Origin: Gluconacetobacter asukensis
GTDB lineage: Bacteria > Pseudomonadota > Alphaproteobacteria > Acetobacterales > Acetobacteraceae
Direction of reading: 5' to 3'
NCBI RefSeq assembly: GCF_014174375.1
Contig: NZ_JABEQE010000002.1
Coordinates: 248,001-312,000 of the forward strand
Length of the DNA stretch: 64,000 nucleotides
Shown here piece after piece: positions 42,317 to 53,336 of this stretch (positions are counted from its first letter, which is position 1; every line of letters starts with the position of its first letter). The notes beneath the pieces are model-generated. The model did not search any database. It saw only the letters and a program-made list of their open reading frames with translations, and was not told the origin of the DNA. A program made the translations under genes and the position numbers.

Positions 42317-42946
42317 ATGAGCCACGATACAGACCCCACCCACGTCGCCGACTCTCCGAGCGGAGAGACCGGGGCGTCCGCGCCGGGCCAACACCCCGGT
42401 CACGATCAGGACACGGTCCGGCCGGAAAGCGGCCAGACCGAGGCCACCCACCCCCATATCCAGGAGCTGGAAACAGCCCTGGAAGAAATGCGCGAAAAAT
42501 GGCTGCGCTCCGAGGCGGAGATGCAGAACCTGCGCACCCGCACCAAGCGCGAGGTGGAAGATGCGCGGCAATATGCCACGCAGAAATTCGCCCGCGACGT
42601 CGTCGAGGCCGCGGAAAACCTGAAGCGCGCCCTGGGCAGCCTGCCCCCGGCCGCCGAAGGCGAGGATGCGCTGATCACCCGCATGCGCGAAGGGATCGAG
42701 AGCACCGAGCGGTCGTTCCTGGGCATCCTGGAGCGCAACGGCATTTCCGCCACCGATCCGGCCGGACATCCGTTCGACGCCCACCACCACCAGGCGATGG
42801 CCGAACAGCATAGCGACGAGCACGCGCATGGCACCGTGATCCAGGCCTGGACACCGGCCTGGACGCTGCATGGCCGCCTGCTGAAGCCGGCGATGGTCGT
42901 CGTCTCCAAGGGCGCCACCCCGGCGGCGGACAAGCCGGCGGGCTGA
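42317..42946 (+). CDS. grpE: Nucleotide exchange factor GrpE
   Basis: The 209-residue nucleotide exchange factor for DnaK. The ATG at 42317 has AGAAGG upstream. The long N-terminal helix (about 55-110, ELETALEEMREKWLRSEAEMQNLRTR) and the C-terminal beta-wing with the signature GHPFDAHHHQAM...GTVIQAWTPAWTLHGRLLKPAMVVV are clear. It precedes dnaK by about 200 bp on the same strand. A hairpin follows the stop at 42960-42991. Confidence 0.97.
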   Translation: MSHDTDPTHVADSPSGETGASAPGQHPGHDQDTVRPESGQTEATHPHIQELETALEEMREKWLRSEAEMQNLRTRTKREVEDARQYATQKFARDVVEAAENLKRALGSLPPAAEGEDALITRMREGIESTERSFLGILERNGISATDPAGHPFDAHHHQAMAEQHSDEHAHGTVIQAWTPAWTLHGRLLKPAMVVVSKGATPAADKPAG

Positions 42947-42959
42947 AACCGTCGGGCAG

Positions 42960-42991
42960 GAGGGCGGCCGCCGTCCGGCGACGGCGCCCTC
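42960..42991 (+). terminator. Hairpin after grpE
   Basis: GAGGGCG (42960-42966) pairs with CGCCCTC (42985-42991), and GCCGTC (42970-42975) with GACGGC (42980-42985). Only TT follows, so it is a weak terminator or a pause or processing site between grpE and dnaK. Confidence 0.4.
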
Positions 42992-43148
42992 TTGAAACGA
43001 ACGCCATGGCTGAATACATGCTGAACACGGCCATGGCGGCACGGGCGGATGTGGTAAAACAGTCCAGTCATTCCGCCACACGGCAGATTTTCTAGGGTCC
43101 ATTCCGGTGCTTCGGGCCGGTCCGGGCCGCTGACAGGAGAGAAGATAC

Positions 43149-45050
<1,902 letters not shown>

Positions 45051-45124
45051 GCAGTCGGCCAGACAGGCCGGCGTTTACCGCGCGGCATGCGCCGGCCTTC
45101 GGGCCGGCGCCCTGCCCAAGCGAG

Positions 45125-45154
45125 GCGCCCCCTTCCCTGAAGGTGGGCGCTTTT
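45125..45154 (+). terminator. Intrinsic terminator between dnaK and dnaJ
   Basis: GCGCCC (45125-45130) pairs with GGGCGC (45145-45150), and CCTTC (45131-45135) with GAAGG (45139-45143), followed by TTTT. It is a textbook stem with a T-run, so much dnaK transcription should end before dnaJ. Confidence 0.8.
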
Positions 45155-45240
45155 CCATTGCATGACTGACAGGGCCGCATTCCGGCCGGCGCAACGATGC
45201 TCCGGTCTGTCGCGAAGCGGTCCCGCCAATGAGGACCATG

Positions 45241-46365
45241 ATGGCCACCAAGCTTGATTACTACGCCGTACTTGAAGTCTCCCGCGATGCGAATGGCGAC
45301 GAGGTGAAGAAGGCGTATCGCAGGCTGGCCATGCAGTACCATCCGGACCGCAATCCCGGCGACGCGTCGGCCGAGGCCCGGTTCAAGGACATCAGCGAAG
45401 CCTACGATGTCCTGAAGGACGACCAGAAGCGCGCCGCCTACGACCGGTTCGGCCATGCGGCGTTCGAGGGCGGCGGCCCCGGCGCCGGCGGCTTCGATTT
45501 TGGCGGCGGGCTGGGCGACATCTTCGAGCAGATGTTCGGCGACATGATGGGCGGCCGCCGCAGCGGCCGCCGGTCGGGCAGCGACATCCAGGTCCAGATC
45601 TCGATTTCCTTCACCGAGGCATTTTCGGGCGTCAAGAAGCCCATCACGGTGCCGACGCGCGTGGCATGTGAATCCTGCGACGGCACCGGCTCGGCCGACC
45701 GCGACCAGGGGGCCGAGACCTGCCCGACCTGCCACGGCGCGGGCAAGGTGCGCGCACAGCAGGGCTTCTTCTTGGTCGAGCGTGCCTGCCCGACCTGCCA
45801 TGGCGCGGGCAAGGTGGTGCGCAACCCCTGCACCGCCTGCCGCGGCACCGGCACGGTCGAGCGCGACCGGACGCTGGAAATCGCGATCCCGGCCGGAGTC
45901 GAGGATGGCACCCGCATCCGCCTGTCGGGCGAGGGCGAGGCCGGCGGCAAGGGCGCCCAGCCGGGCGACCTGTATGTGCATATTGCGGTCGAGCCGCACC
46001 CGATCTTCCAGCGCGACGGGGCGAACATCTATTGCCGGGTGCCGCTGCGCATGACCCAGGCCGCCCTGGGCACCGAGGTCGAGGTCCCGGTCGTCGACGG
46101 GTCCCGCGCCAAGGTGAAGGTGCCCGCCGGCACCCAGACCGGCGAGAATTTCCGCCTGCGCGGCAAGGGGTTCTCGGTCCTGCGCTCTTCCGCGCGGGGG
46201 GATATGTATATCCAGGTTTCGGTCGAGACACCGCATCACCTGACCAAGCGCCAGCGCGAATTGCTGGAGGAGTTCGAGGCCGAGGCCGACGACCACGCGC
46301 GCGCCAATCCGGAGAATACGGGCTTCTTCAGCAAGGTCCGCGATTTCTTCGAAGGCAAGCTCTGA
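45241..46365 (+). CDS. dnaJ: Molecular chaperone DnaJ (Hsp40)
   Basis: 374 residues from the ATG at 45241 (GAGGA just upstream; ATGs at 45229 and 45238 are in frame). The J-domain has HPD in MQYHPDRNPGD, followed by a Gly/Phe-rich region (GGGPGAGGFDFGGGLG). The zinc-finger domain has four CxxCxGxG repeats (CESCDGTG, CPTCHGAG, CPTCHGAG, CTACRGTG), then the C-terminal substrate-binding domains. It is a full type I DnaJ. Confidence 0.98.
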   Translation: MATKLDYYAVLEVSRDANGDEVKKAYRRLAMQYHPDRNPGDASAEARFKDISEAYDVLKDDQKRAAYDRFGHAAFEGGGPGAGGFDFGGGLGDIFEQMFGDMMGGRRSGRRSGSDIQVQISISFTEAFSGVKKPITVPTRVACESCDGTGSADRDQGAETCPTCHGAGKVRAQQGFFLVERACPTCHGAGKVVRNPCTACRGTGTVERDRTLEIAIPAGVEDGTRIRLSGEGEAGGKGAQPGDLYVHIAVEPHPIFQRDGANIYCRVPLRMTQAALGTEVEVPVVDGSRAKVKVPAGTQTGENFRLRGKGFSVLRSSARGDMYIQVSVETPHHLTKRQRELLEEFEAEADDHARANPENTGFFSKVRDFFEGKL

Positions 46366-46410
46366 CAGTCGGCGGCTGTACCGACGATACGCGCAGTTGA
46401 ACGCCCTTTT

Positions 46411-46469
46411 GGTTGGGGGTAGAAAATCCGCTTATCCATGGTGATCCCCCCAACTCGCACCATGGATAA
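46411..46469 (+). promoter_or_regulatory. Pseudoknot-like inverted repeats upstream of dapB
   Basis: TTATCCATGGTG (46432-46443) and CACCATGGATAA (46458-46469) form a perfect 12-bp stem with a 14-nt loop. The loop contains CCCCCAAC (46447-46454), which is complementary to GTTGGGGG (46412-46419) upstream of the stem. The arm order A-B-A'-B' is that of an H-type pseudoknot. No T-run follows, so it is not an ordinary terminator. It lies 55 bp before dapB. Confidence 0.5.
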
Positions 46470-46523
46470 TCCAGGCGGCGCGATCCCCCGGTCGCGCCGC
46501 CACCCGTTTTCCGGACTCATGAC

Positions 46524-47300
46524 ATGACGACAGACAGGATGCGGATCGGCATCGCCGGCATCAACGGGCGCGTCGGGCGCCTCCTGCGCGAAGAGGTCAC
46601 GGCGGCCGGCGCCACCCTGGCCGGCGGCACCAGCCGCGCCCCGCATGCCGACAGGTCCGAGGGCCTGTTCGCCACGCTCGACGAACTGGCCCCGCTCTGT
46701 AATGCGGTGATCGACTTCACCCATGCCGTCACCGTCCGCGCGCACGCCGCCGCCCTGGCGAAAGCGGGGGTGGCCTGGGTGCTGGGCACGACCGGCCTGT
46801 CGGACATCGATCAGGACGCCGTCGCCACGGCCGCCCGCACCATCCCCGTGGTGCAGGCCGCGAATTACTCACCGGGCGTCACCCTGGTCACGCGCCTGGC
46901 GCGCCAGATGGCCGAAGTGCTGCCCTCCGCCGTCTATGACGCCGAAATCCTGGAAATGCACCACCGGCAGAAAGTCGACGCACCATCCGGCACCGCGCTC
47001 GCGATCGGCCAGGCAGTGGCCGACGGGCGGGGCATCGACCTGCCCAGCCATATGGAATCCGGGCGCACCGGCCATACCGGCCCGCGCCAGGCCGACGCGA
47101 TCGGTTTCGCATCCCTGCGCGGCGGGCAGATCGTGGGGGAACATACGCTGACCTTCACGTCGGCCGGCGAACAGATCGCCCTGACACATCGCGCCTTCGA
47201 CCGGCGCGTCTTCGCCACCGGCGCGGTGCGGGCGGCGCTGTGGCTGCGGGGCCGCCCGCCGGGGCTGTACACCATGGAAGACGTTCTGGGGCTTCACTGA
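46524..47300 (+). CDS. dapB: 4-hydroxy-tetrahydrodipicolinate reductase
   Basis: An NAD(P)H-dependent reductase of lysine and meso-diaminopimelate synthesis. It is 258 residues. The N-terminal Rossmann motif is MRIGIAGINGRVGRLL (GxxGxxG), followed by VLGTTGLS and the catalytic segment EMHHRQKVDAPSGTAL, which holds the His/Lys pair of the active site. A structured leader precedes it. metK follows 168 bp downstream. Confidence 0.97.
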   Translation: MTTDRMRIGIAGINGRVGRLLREEVTAAGATLAGGTSRAPHADRSEGLFATLDELAPLCNAVIDFTHAVTVRAHAAALAKAGVAWVLGTTGLSDIDQDAVATAARTIPVVQAANYSPGVTLVTRLARQMAEVLPSAVYDAEILEMHHRQKVDAPSGTALAIGQAVADGRGIDLPSHMESGRTGHTGPRQADAIGFASLRGGQIVGEHTLTFTSAGEQIALTHRAFDRRVFATGAVRAALWLRGRPPGLYTMEDVLGLH

Positions 47301-47303
47301 ATA

Positions 47304-47360
47304 GTTTCGCGGCCCGAAACGATCCGTCACGGCAATTCCCTTGTGGGATCGTGGTATCCC
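47304..47360 (+). promoter_or_regulatory. Structured leader upstream of metK
   Basis: GTTTCG (47304-47309) pairs with CGAAAC (47315-47320) just after the dapB stop. GATCC (47321-47325) can pair with GGATC (47346-47350), while GGGAT (47345-47349) can instead pair with ATCCC (47356-47360); the last two are mutually exclusive. A -35-like TTGACG (47371-47376) follows. I cannot match it to a known SAM riboswitch class. Confidence 0.35.
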
Positions 47361-47467
47361 GCAAAAATACTTGACGATTTGTAGGTACTCGGCCAAACGG
47401 ACCCGCCCGGACCCCGCATGCGTGGCGGTGTCGTTCCCTATCCCCGTACGAGACAGACAGGACCATC

Positions 47468-48655
47468 ATGCGTAACAAAGGTGATTTTCTGTTCACATCG
47501 GAATCGGTATCCGAAGGCCATCCCGACAAGGTTGCCGACCGGATCAGCGATACGGTGCTGGACGCCTATCTGGCGGCCGATGGCGAATCCCGTGTTGCGT
47601 GCGAGACCCTGGTCACCACCAATCGCGTGGTCCTGGCCGGCGAAGTCCGTGGCCCGGCCTCCGTCACCACCGAGGCCCTGATCGAAGGCGCCCGCGCCGC
47701 GATCCGCGACATCGGCTATGACCAGTCCGGCTTCTCGTGGAAGAACGCGACGATCGAATCCTACCTGCACGCGCAGTCCGCCGACATCGCCGTCGGCGTC
47801 GACAGCGCCGGCGACAAGGATGAAGGCGCGGGCGACCAGGGCATCATGTTCGGCTTCGCCACCCGCGAGACCGAGACGCTGATGCCGGCGCCGCTGTTCT
47901 ATTCCCATGCCATCCTGCATCGCATCCGCGACCTGCGTAAGGCCGGCGACGCGCGCGTGGCCAACCTGCAGCCCGACGCCAAGAGCCAGGTCACGCTGCG
48001 CTATGTCGACGGCCGCCCGGTGGGTGCCACCTCGGTCGTCATTTCGACCCAGCATGACGAAGGCGCCAGCCAGACCGCGATCCGCGAGGCCCTGCGCGAG
48101 ATCGTGGTGGACGTGCTGCCGGAAGGCTGGATGTGCCCGGATGACGAATTCTACGCCAACCCGACCGGCGTGTTCGTCGTCGGCGGTCCCGATGGCGATT
48201 GCGGCCTGACCGGGCGCAAGATCATCGTCGACACCTACGGCGGCGCGGCCCCGCATGGCGGCGGCGCGTTCTCGGGCAAGGACCCGACCAAGGTCGACCG
48301 TTCGGCGGCCTATGCCTGCCGCTACCTGGCCAAGAACGTGGTCGCGGCCGGCCTGGCCGATCGCTGCACGCTGCAGATTTCCTACGCCATCGGCGTGTCG
48401 CACCCGCTCTCGGTCTATGTCGACCTGGACGGCACCGGCCGCGACGTGGACGAGGAAAAGCTGGGCCGCGTGCTGCGCGAAGTCATGAACCTGACGCCGC
48501 GCGGCATCCGCAAGCATCTGCGCCTGAACCGTCCGATCTATACCGAAACCTCGGCCTACGGTCATTTCGGCCGCACGCCCGACGCCGCCCGCGACAATTT
48601 CACGTGGGAACAGACCGATCTGGTGGACGCGCTGCGTGGTGCGTTCAACCGCTGA
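47468..48655 (+). CDS. metK: S-adenosylmethionine synthase
   Basis: Makes S-adenosylmethionine from methionine and ATP. It is 395 residues. Signatures: [20 protein letters not shown] at the N-terminus, [10 protein letters not shown] (the ATP motif), [19 protein letters not shown] (P-loop-like), and the C-terminal region [11 protein letters not shown]. It is followed at once by trmB, whose frame begins within 20 bp of the metK stop, as in related bacteria. Confidence 0.98.
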   Translation: MRNKGDFLFTSESVSEGHPDKVADRISDTVLDAYLAADGESRVACETLVTTNRVVLAGEVRGPASVTTEALIEGARAAIRDIGYDQSGFSWKNATIESYLHAQSADIAVGVDSAGDKDEGAGDQGIMFGFATRETETLMPAPLFYSHAILHRIRDLRKAGDARVANLQPDAKSQVTLRYVDGRPVGATSVVISTQHDEGASQTAIREALREIVVDVLPEGWMCPDDEFYANPTGVFVVGGPDGDCGLTGRKIIVDTYGGAAPHGGGAFSGKDPTKVDRSAAYACRYLAKNVVAAGLADRCTLQISYAIGVSHPLSVYVDLDGTGRDVDEEKLGRVLREVMNLTPRGIRKHLRLNRPIYTETSAYGHFGRTPDAARDNFTWEQTDLVDALRGAFNR

Positions 48656-48671
48656 TCACACCGGGGACCCC

Positions 48672-49421
48672 GTGACGGTATCCGAAACGACAACCCCTGC
48701 CTCGGCTGACGAGGCAGGGACGCCCACGGTTTCCGTCAAGGCGTCACCCGACCGGCTCTATGGCCGCCAGCGCGGCCACCCGCTGCGCCCGCGCCAGCAG
48801 CGCCTGCTGGACGAAACCCTGCCCCGCCTGCGCCTCGACCAGAGCCTTCTGGACGATCCCGCGCGCGCCTTCGGCCGCGTACCGGCCGAAATCTGGCTGG
48901 AGGTCGGCTTCGGCGGCGGCGAACATTCGCTGGCGCAGCACGAAGCCCACCCCGATGTCGGCTACATCGCCAGCGAAGTCTTCGAAAACGGCCTGTGTTC
49001 CCTGCTGTCGCGCCTGGTGCCCGACGATCAGGAGGCCACGGCCCCGGTCCCCGACCTGCTGCGGATCTGGGACGAAGACGCGCGCATCCTCCTGCGCGCC
49101 CTGCCCGAACGGTCGCTCGACCGCATGTTCCTGATGTTCCCCGATCCCTGGCCCAAGGCCCGGCACGCCAAGCGGCGCTTCGTCCACCCGGCCAATATCG
49201 CCCTGGTCGCCCGCGCGCTGAAACAAGGCGCGATCTGGCGCGTCGCCAGCGACGATCCGACCTACCAGGCCTGGGTCGAAGAGGTCATGGGCGCACAGGA
49301 CCTGTTCGACACTGCGCCCCCCGCCACGACCCGCCCCGAAGGCTGGCCGCCCACGCGCTACGAGGCCAAGGCCCTGAAAGCCGGCCGCCAGCCGCTGTAC
49401 TGGACCTTCATCCGCCGGTAA
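48672..49421 (+). CDS. trmB: tRNA (guanine-N7)-methyltransferase
   Basis: A SAM-dependent methyltransferase that makes m7G46 in tRNA. The GTG at 48672 gives 249 residues; a GTG at 48636 inside metK would extend it. Signatures: the SAM-binding LEVGFGGGEHSLAQ, the active-site segment FLMFPDPWPKARHAKRRFVH and the C-terminal TRYEAKALKAGRQPLYWTF. It lies directly after the SAM synthase gene. Repeat R1 follows its stop. Confidence 0.95.
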   Translation: MTVSETTTPASADEAGTPTVSVKASPDRLYGRQRGHPLRPRQQRLLDETLPRLRLDQSLLDDPARAFGRVPAEIWLEVGFGGGEHSLAQHEAHPDVGYIASEVFENGLCSLLSRLVPDDQEATAPVPDLLRIWDEDARILLRALPERSLDRMFLMFPDPWPKARHAKRRFVHPANIALVARALKQGAIWRVASDDPTYQAWVEEVMGAQDLFDTAPPATTRPEGWPPTRYEAKALKAGRQPLYWTFIRR

Positions 49422-49423
49422 GA

Positions 49424-49537
49424 GCGGGGCTCTGCCCCGCACCCCGCCAAAGGCTGAGCCTTTGGAAACGCACCAAATGATCGGGTTTCCAAAGGGCGAC
49501 TGCCCTTTGGTGGGGGTTCGGGGGCAAAGCCCCCGAG
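49424..49537. repeat. Dispersed repeat family R1, full copy between trmB and SDR gene
   Basis: About 115 bp, roughly self-complementary. The left side has GGGGCTCTGCCCC and CCAAAGGCTGAGCCTTTGG; the right side has GGGTTTCCAAAGGG...CCCTTTGG and GGGGGCAAAGCCCCC. It fills the space between two convergent genes and ends 1 bp before the SDR stop. Likely a bidirectional terminator or REP-like element. Confidence 0.85.
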
Positions 49538-49538
49538 A

Positions 49539-50486
49539 TCAGGACAGCGCAACCCCTGTCAGGCGCTCCGAAACACTCCACAGACGCCGCGCCACCGACA
49601 GGCTGAGGGCCTGTGGCGGAATGCGCGCCTCCGTCACCCGGCCGCGCCGCTCGCCCCGTCCGCCCGGGCCGTAATAGCCGCCATCCCGCGCATCGGGCGC
49701 CGTGGCGGCGAACAGGATCGGCCGCGCCCCGGCCTCGGCCGACTGGCCCAGATAGCGAAACCCCACGCGGACGAGGCGGCGCATCAGCCGTTCGGCAATG
49801 CCCTGCGGCGCCGAGGAACGGCTGACGGCAATGTCGGTCCGCGCCCAGCCGGGATGGGCGGCGATGGAATGCAGGCGCCAGCCGGCAGATTGCGCCACGC
49901 GGTTGAGTTCCAGCGCGAAGATCAGGTTGGCCAGCTTGCTCTGCTGATAGGCGCTGAAGGGCGTGTAGCGATGCCGGCCCTGAAGATCGTCGAAGACCAT
50001 ATGCCCCTGCCACGCCGCCAGACTGGCCACGCTGACCACCCGGCCGCCGCCCGCCGCGCGCAGCAGCAGGGGGCGCAGGCGGCCGGTCAGGGCGAAATGG
50101 CCCAGATAATTGGTGCCGAACTGCAATTCGAACCCATCCGCCGTTTCCTGCCGGCGCGGCGAGGCCATCACGCCGGCATTGTTCACCAGAATATCGAGCC
50201 CGTCGGTCCGTTGCGTCAGGTCCCGCACGAAATCGGCGACCGACCGCAGGCTGGCCAGGTCGAGCGGCAGAAACTCCACCCGCGCATCCGCCACCTGCTC
50301 GCGCAGCGCCTCCAGCGCCCGCGCCCCGCGTGCCGGATCGCGCCCCGTCAACAGCACACTCGCCCCGCGCGAGGCCAGGCCCCGCGCAACCTCATACCCC
50401 AGCCCGCCCGTCGCTCCGGTCACGACGGCAGTACGGCCCGTCAGGTCCGGTGCCCGGTCGATGGTCCATTTCGCGGCAATGCTCAT
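49539..50486 (-). CDS. Short-chain dehydrogenase/reductase (retinol dehydrogenase-like)
   Basis: 315 residues of the classical-to-extended SDR type. The cofactor motif is VVTGATGGLGYEVARGL (TGxxxGxG), then LVNNAGVM, and the catalytic YxxxK as AYQQSKLAN. The Arg in LLTGRDPARG after the second strand favours NADP(H). Its start overlaps the DedA gene stop by ATGA. The length and sequence style fit the retinol dehydrogenase/oxidoreductase branch; the substrate is unknown. Confidence 0.92.
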   Translation of the reverse strand: MSIAAKWTIDRAPDLTGRTAVVTGATGGLGYEVARGLASRGASVLLTGRDPARGARALEALREQVADARVEFLPLDLASLRSVADFVRDLTQRTDGLDILVNNAGVMASPRRQETADGFELQFGTNYLGHFALTGRLRPLLLRAAGGGRVVSVASLAAWQGHMVFDDLQGRHRYTPFSAYQQSKLANLIFALELNRVAQSAGWRLHSIAAHPGWARTDIAVSRSSAPQGIAERLMRRLVRVGFRYLGQSAEAGARPILFAATAPDARDGGYYGPGGRGERRGRVTEARIPPQALSLSVARRLWSVSERLTGVALS

Positions 50487-51100
50487 GGCACGGACTCTCC
50501 TTGCTGTTCCCGCTCGGCGGCACGGGTCGCTTCGTCGGTCAGACGGATTTCGTTCTTCTTCAGAAAGATGAAGCTGCCACCCAGGACAAGGGCGGCAACG
50601 ACGCCGAGCGTGATTCCAACCGGGCCGGAGAGGCTGAGGACCTTGTGCCCCAGATAATACGCCCCCAGCGCATAGCCACCGGCCCAGCCGATGCCGCCCA
50701 ACGCATTGAAAAACAGGAACGTATGCCAGGGCATCTGGTTCGCCCCCGCCAGCAGCGCGACGAAGACGCGCAGGACGGCGATGAAGCGGCCGAAGAACAC
50801 CACCTTGCCGCCATGGCGCCGGAACAGATAGCGCCCCAGCATCAGCCGGCGCTCGTTCAGGCCCACCTTGCCGCCATGACGTTCCAGCAGGCGATGGCCG
50901 TAGGTGCGACCGATCAGATAACCGAAATTATCGCCCATGATGGCGCCAACGATCGCCGCCACGGCGACCCAGGTAATATCCAGCCGATGCGTCGCGGCGC
51001 AATAGAGCGCCGAGGAAATGATCAGCGTTTCGGCCGGCAGGGGCAGCCCCATGCTTTCGAGCATGACGACGACCGCGATCACGCCGTACCCGTAATGCAC
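50483..51100 (-). CDS. DedA family membrane protein
   Basis: 205 residues with the DedA/SNARE-associated domain. The family pattern ESMGLPLPAETLII is near the N-terminus, followed by GAIMGDNFGYLIGRTYG and FFGRFIAVLRVFVALLAGANQMPW, which contains the essential Arg residues. DedA proteins are flippase-like, moving undecaprenyl phosphate or phosphatidylethanolamine. The GTG at 51100 has no good ribosome-binding site, and similar sequence continues upstream in frame (LDGSGPLLHSF), so the true start may be a rarer codon. It is coupled to the SDR gene. Confidence 0.88.
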   Translation of the reverse strand: MHYGYGVIAVVVMLESMGLPLPAETLIISSALYCAATHRLDITWVAVAAIVGAIMGDNFGYLIGRTYGHRLLERHGGKVGLNERRLMLGRYLFRRHGGKVVFFGRFIAVLRVFVALLAGANQMPWHTFLFFNALGGIGWAGGYALGAYYLGHKVLSLSGPVGITLGVVAALVLGGSFIFLKKNEIRLTDEATRAAEREQQGESVP

Positions 51101-51228
51101 GAAAAGAGATTCGAAGGAATGAAGCAGCGGACCAGACCCGTCCAGTGAGGCAAAGAGGGTGAGGAACCGTCTGGTCAGCGCGCTGTCAAGTCAATACGAC
51201 AGACCGGCACCCATGACTGGAGGACCGC

Positions 51229-53205
51229 ATGACCGACCCGACCGCCGGGACCGGCCCCGAACCCGCCATCCGCCCCTACGGCACATGGCCATCCCCCGTG
51301 ACGGCGGCTCTGGTGGCCGGCAAGACAATGGGGCTGGGAAGCGTGCAGGCCTATGGCGAAGCCGTCTACTGGCTGGAGACACGTCCGGCCGAGGCAGGGC
51401 GGACGGTGCTGGTACGCTGGACCGCCGCCGACGGCATCCACGACGTGACCCCGGCACCGTTCGATATCGGCACAAGGGCCCATGAATATGGCGGCGGCGC
51501 CTATGTCGCGGCAGGCGGACGCATCGCCTTCAGCCATCGGCCGGATGGCAGCCTCTGGATCATCACGCCCGGCGCCACCCCGCGCGCCCTGAGCGACGTG
51601 GCCGGGCTGCGCTTCGCCGATTTCGCCTTCTCGCCCGACGGCAGCACACTGTTCTGCGTGCGCGAGGACCATCGCGCACCGGGCGAGCCGGTCTCCACCC
51701 TGGTCGCCTTCGCCGCCGACAGCGACACCGACCCGGCGGAACAGGCCGGCCATGTGCTGGTCTCCGGCCCCGATTTCGTCAGTTCCCCCCGCCCGTCGCC
51801 CGACGGCACCTGGCTGGCCTGGATCGAATGGGATCATCCCGCCATGCCCTGGGACGCCACGCGGCTGCGGCTCGCCCGGCTGGCCCCCGACGGCACGCGG
51901 GGCGTCGCGCTGGCCGACATCCGGACGCTGGCCGATGACGGGGCCTCGGTCATCGAACCGGCATGGGCCGGGCCCGCCACGCTGCTGGCCGCCTCCGACC
52001 GCGACGGCTGGTGGAACCTGACGCGCTGGACCGTCCCTGACGGAACGGCGGTGGCCATCGCGCCGATGGAGGCCGAAATCGGCCTGCCGCACTGGGTGTT
52101 CGGCCTGCGCAGCTACCAGCCACTGCCCGACGGCACGATCCTGGCCATCGCCATCGAGCACGGCCAGGCCCGCACCCTGCATCTCACCGGGTCGGTCGCG
52201 CGCCCGGTGGCGCTGGGCCATCCCGCGCAATGCCCAGCAATGCTGGCCGACGGATCGTTCGCCTGGCTCGACACCCCGCCAGACGGCGCGCCCGCCGTGC
52301 GCCATGGCCGGATGGACGCACCGTCACGCGTGCTGCGTGCCGCCACCACGCTGGGCCTGGCACCCGGCGACATCGCCCATGCGGAGACGATCCGCTTTTC
52401 CTTGCCCGACGGGCAGCATACCGGCCACGCCTTCTTCTATCCCCCCGCCAACAGCCGCTTCCGTGGCCCGGCGGATGAAAAGCCGCCACTGATCGTCATG
52501 GCCCATGGCGGCCCGACCGGCCGGGCCAGCAGCGCCTTCGCCTTCAAGGTCCAGTGGTGGACCAGCCGGGGCTTCGCGGTGGTCGATGTCAATTATCGCG
52601 GCTCCACCGGTTTCGGCCGCGCCTATCGCCGTCAACTGGAAGGGCATTGGGGTGTTGCGGATGTGGAAGACTGCGTCGCCGCCTGCCGCCACCTGATCGC
52701 CACCGGCCGCGTCGATCCCAACCGCATCGCCATTCGCGGCAGCAGCGCCGGTGGCCTGACCGTATTGCTGGCGCTCGCCGGGTCGGACCTGTTCGCCGCC
52801 GGCGCCAGCCTGTACGGCGTCACCGACCTGCGCGCCCTGGCGCAGGAAACCCACAAATTCGAATCCCGCTATCTCGACAGTCTGGTCGGCCCCTGGCCCG
52901 AGGCCGAAGCCACCTATCTGGCCCGCTCGCCCCTGACCCAGGCCGACGCCATCCGCACGCCGGTCCTGTTCCTGCACGGCCTTGCCGACACCGTGGTCCC
53001 GCCCGCGCAGGCACAGGCCATGGCCGATGCCTTGGCGGCCAGTAACGTCCCTTACGCACATTATACCTTCGAAGGCGAAGCCCATGGCTTTCGGCGCGAA
53101 GAAACGGTTCGCCGCGCGCTGGAACTGGAACTGGATTTCTATGGCCGGATCTTCGGGTTTACCGTTCCCGATGTGACGGAACGGGTGGTGTTGTCCGGCG
53201 TGTGA
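51229..53205 (+). CDS. S9 family peptidase (prolyl oligopeptidase type), cytoplasmic
   Basis: 658 residues without a signal peptide; GGAGG lies 7 bases before the ATG. The N-terminal beta-propeller covers about 1-400 (FSPDGSTLFCVRED, SPDGTWLAWIEWD). The C-terminal alpha/beta-hydrolase has the nucleophile in IRGSSAGGLTVLLAL, the acid in LHGLADTVVPPAQ and the His in EGEAHGFR. It cleaves short peptides in the cytoplasm. Unlike the S9 peptidase at 37429 it is not exported, and it stands alone. Repeat R1 follows. Confidence 0.93.
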   Translation: MTDPTAGTGPEPAIRPYGTWPSPVTAALVAGKTMGLGSVQAYGEAVYWLETRPAEAGRTVLVRWTAADGIHDVTPAPFDIGTRAHEYGGGAYVAAGGRIAFSHRPDGSLWIITPGATPRALSDVAGLRFADFAFSPDGSTLFCVREDHRAPGEPVSTLVAFAADSDTDPAEQAGHVLVSGPDFVSSPRPSPDGTWLAWIEWDHPAMPWDATRLRLARLAPDGTRGVALADIRTLADDGASVIEPAWAGPATLLAASDRDGWWNLTRWTVPDGTAVAIAPMEAEIGLPHWVFGLRSYQPLPDGTILAIAIEHGQARTLHLTGSVARPVALGHPAQCPAMLADGSFAWLDTPPDGAPAVRHGRMDAPSRVLRAATTLGLAPGDIAHAETIRFSLPDGQHTGHAFFYPPANSRFRGPADEKPPLIVMAHGGPTGRASSAFAFKVQWWTSRGFAVVDVNYRGSTGFGRAYRRQLEGHWGVADVEDCVAACRHLIATGRVDPNRIAIRGSSAGGLTVLLALAGSDLFAAGASLYGVTDLRALAQETHKFESRYLDSLVGPWPEAEATYLARSPLTQADAIRTPVLFLHGLADTVVPPAQAQAMADALAASNVPYAHYTFEGEAHGFRREETVRRALELELDFYGRIFGFTVPDVTERVVLSGV

Positions 53206-53208
53206 GCA

Positions 53209-53331
53209 AGGCAAGGGCTTTGCCCTTGGACCCACCAAAGGGCAGTCGCCCTTTGGAAACCCAGTCATTATACAGAATGGTTTCCAAAGGCCGCCGGCCT
53301 TTGGTGGGGGTTCGGGGGCAAAGCCCCCGAT
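53209..53331. repeat. Dispersed repeat family R1, full copy between S9 peptidase and sugar transporter
   Basis: About 123 bp and closely like the copy at 49424-49537: left half with GGGCTTTGCCC and AAAGGGCAGTCGCCCTTT, right half with GGTTTCCAAAGGC...GCCTTTGGTGGGGGTTCG and GGGGGCAAAGCCCCC. It again fills a convergent intergenic gap, ending 5 bp before the transporter stop. Confidence 0.88.
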
Positions 53332-53336
53332 GGACG

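Noticed and set aside
42991-43020. A sigma-32-type promoter (CTTGAAA) ahead of dnaK
   Set aside because: The -35-like element is convincing but no correctly spaced CCCCAT-like -10 is visible.
47304-47467. A SAM-II-type riboswitch upstream of metK
   Set aside because: The leader is structured, but the conserved core of SAM-II could not be recognised by eye; recorded only as an unassigned structured leader.
49424-53331. R1 repeats as insertion-sequence remnants or a CRISPR array
   Set aside because: Copies are far apart, self-complementary, without transposase fragments, target duplications or regular spacers.
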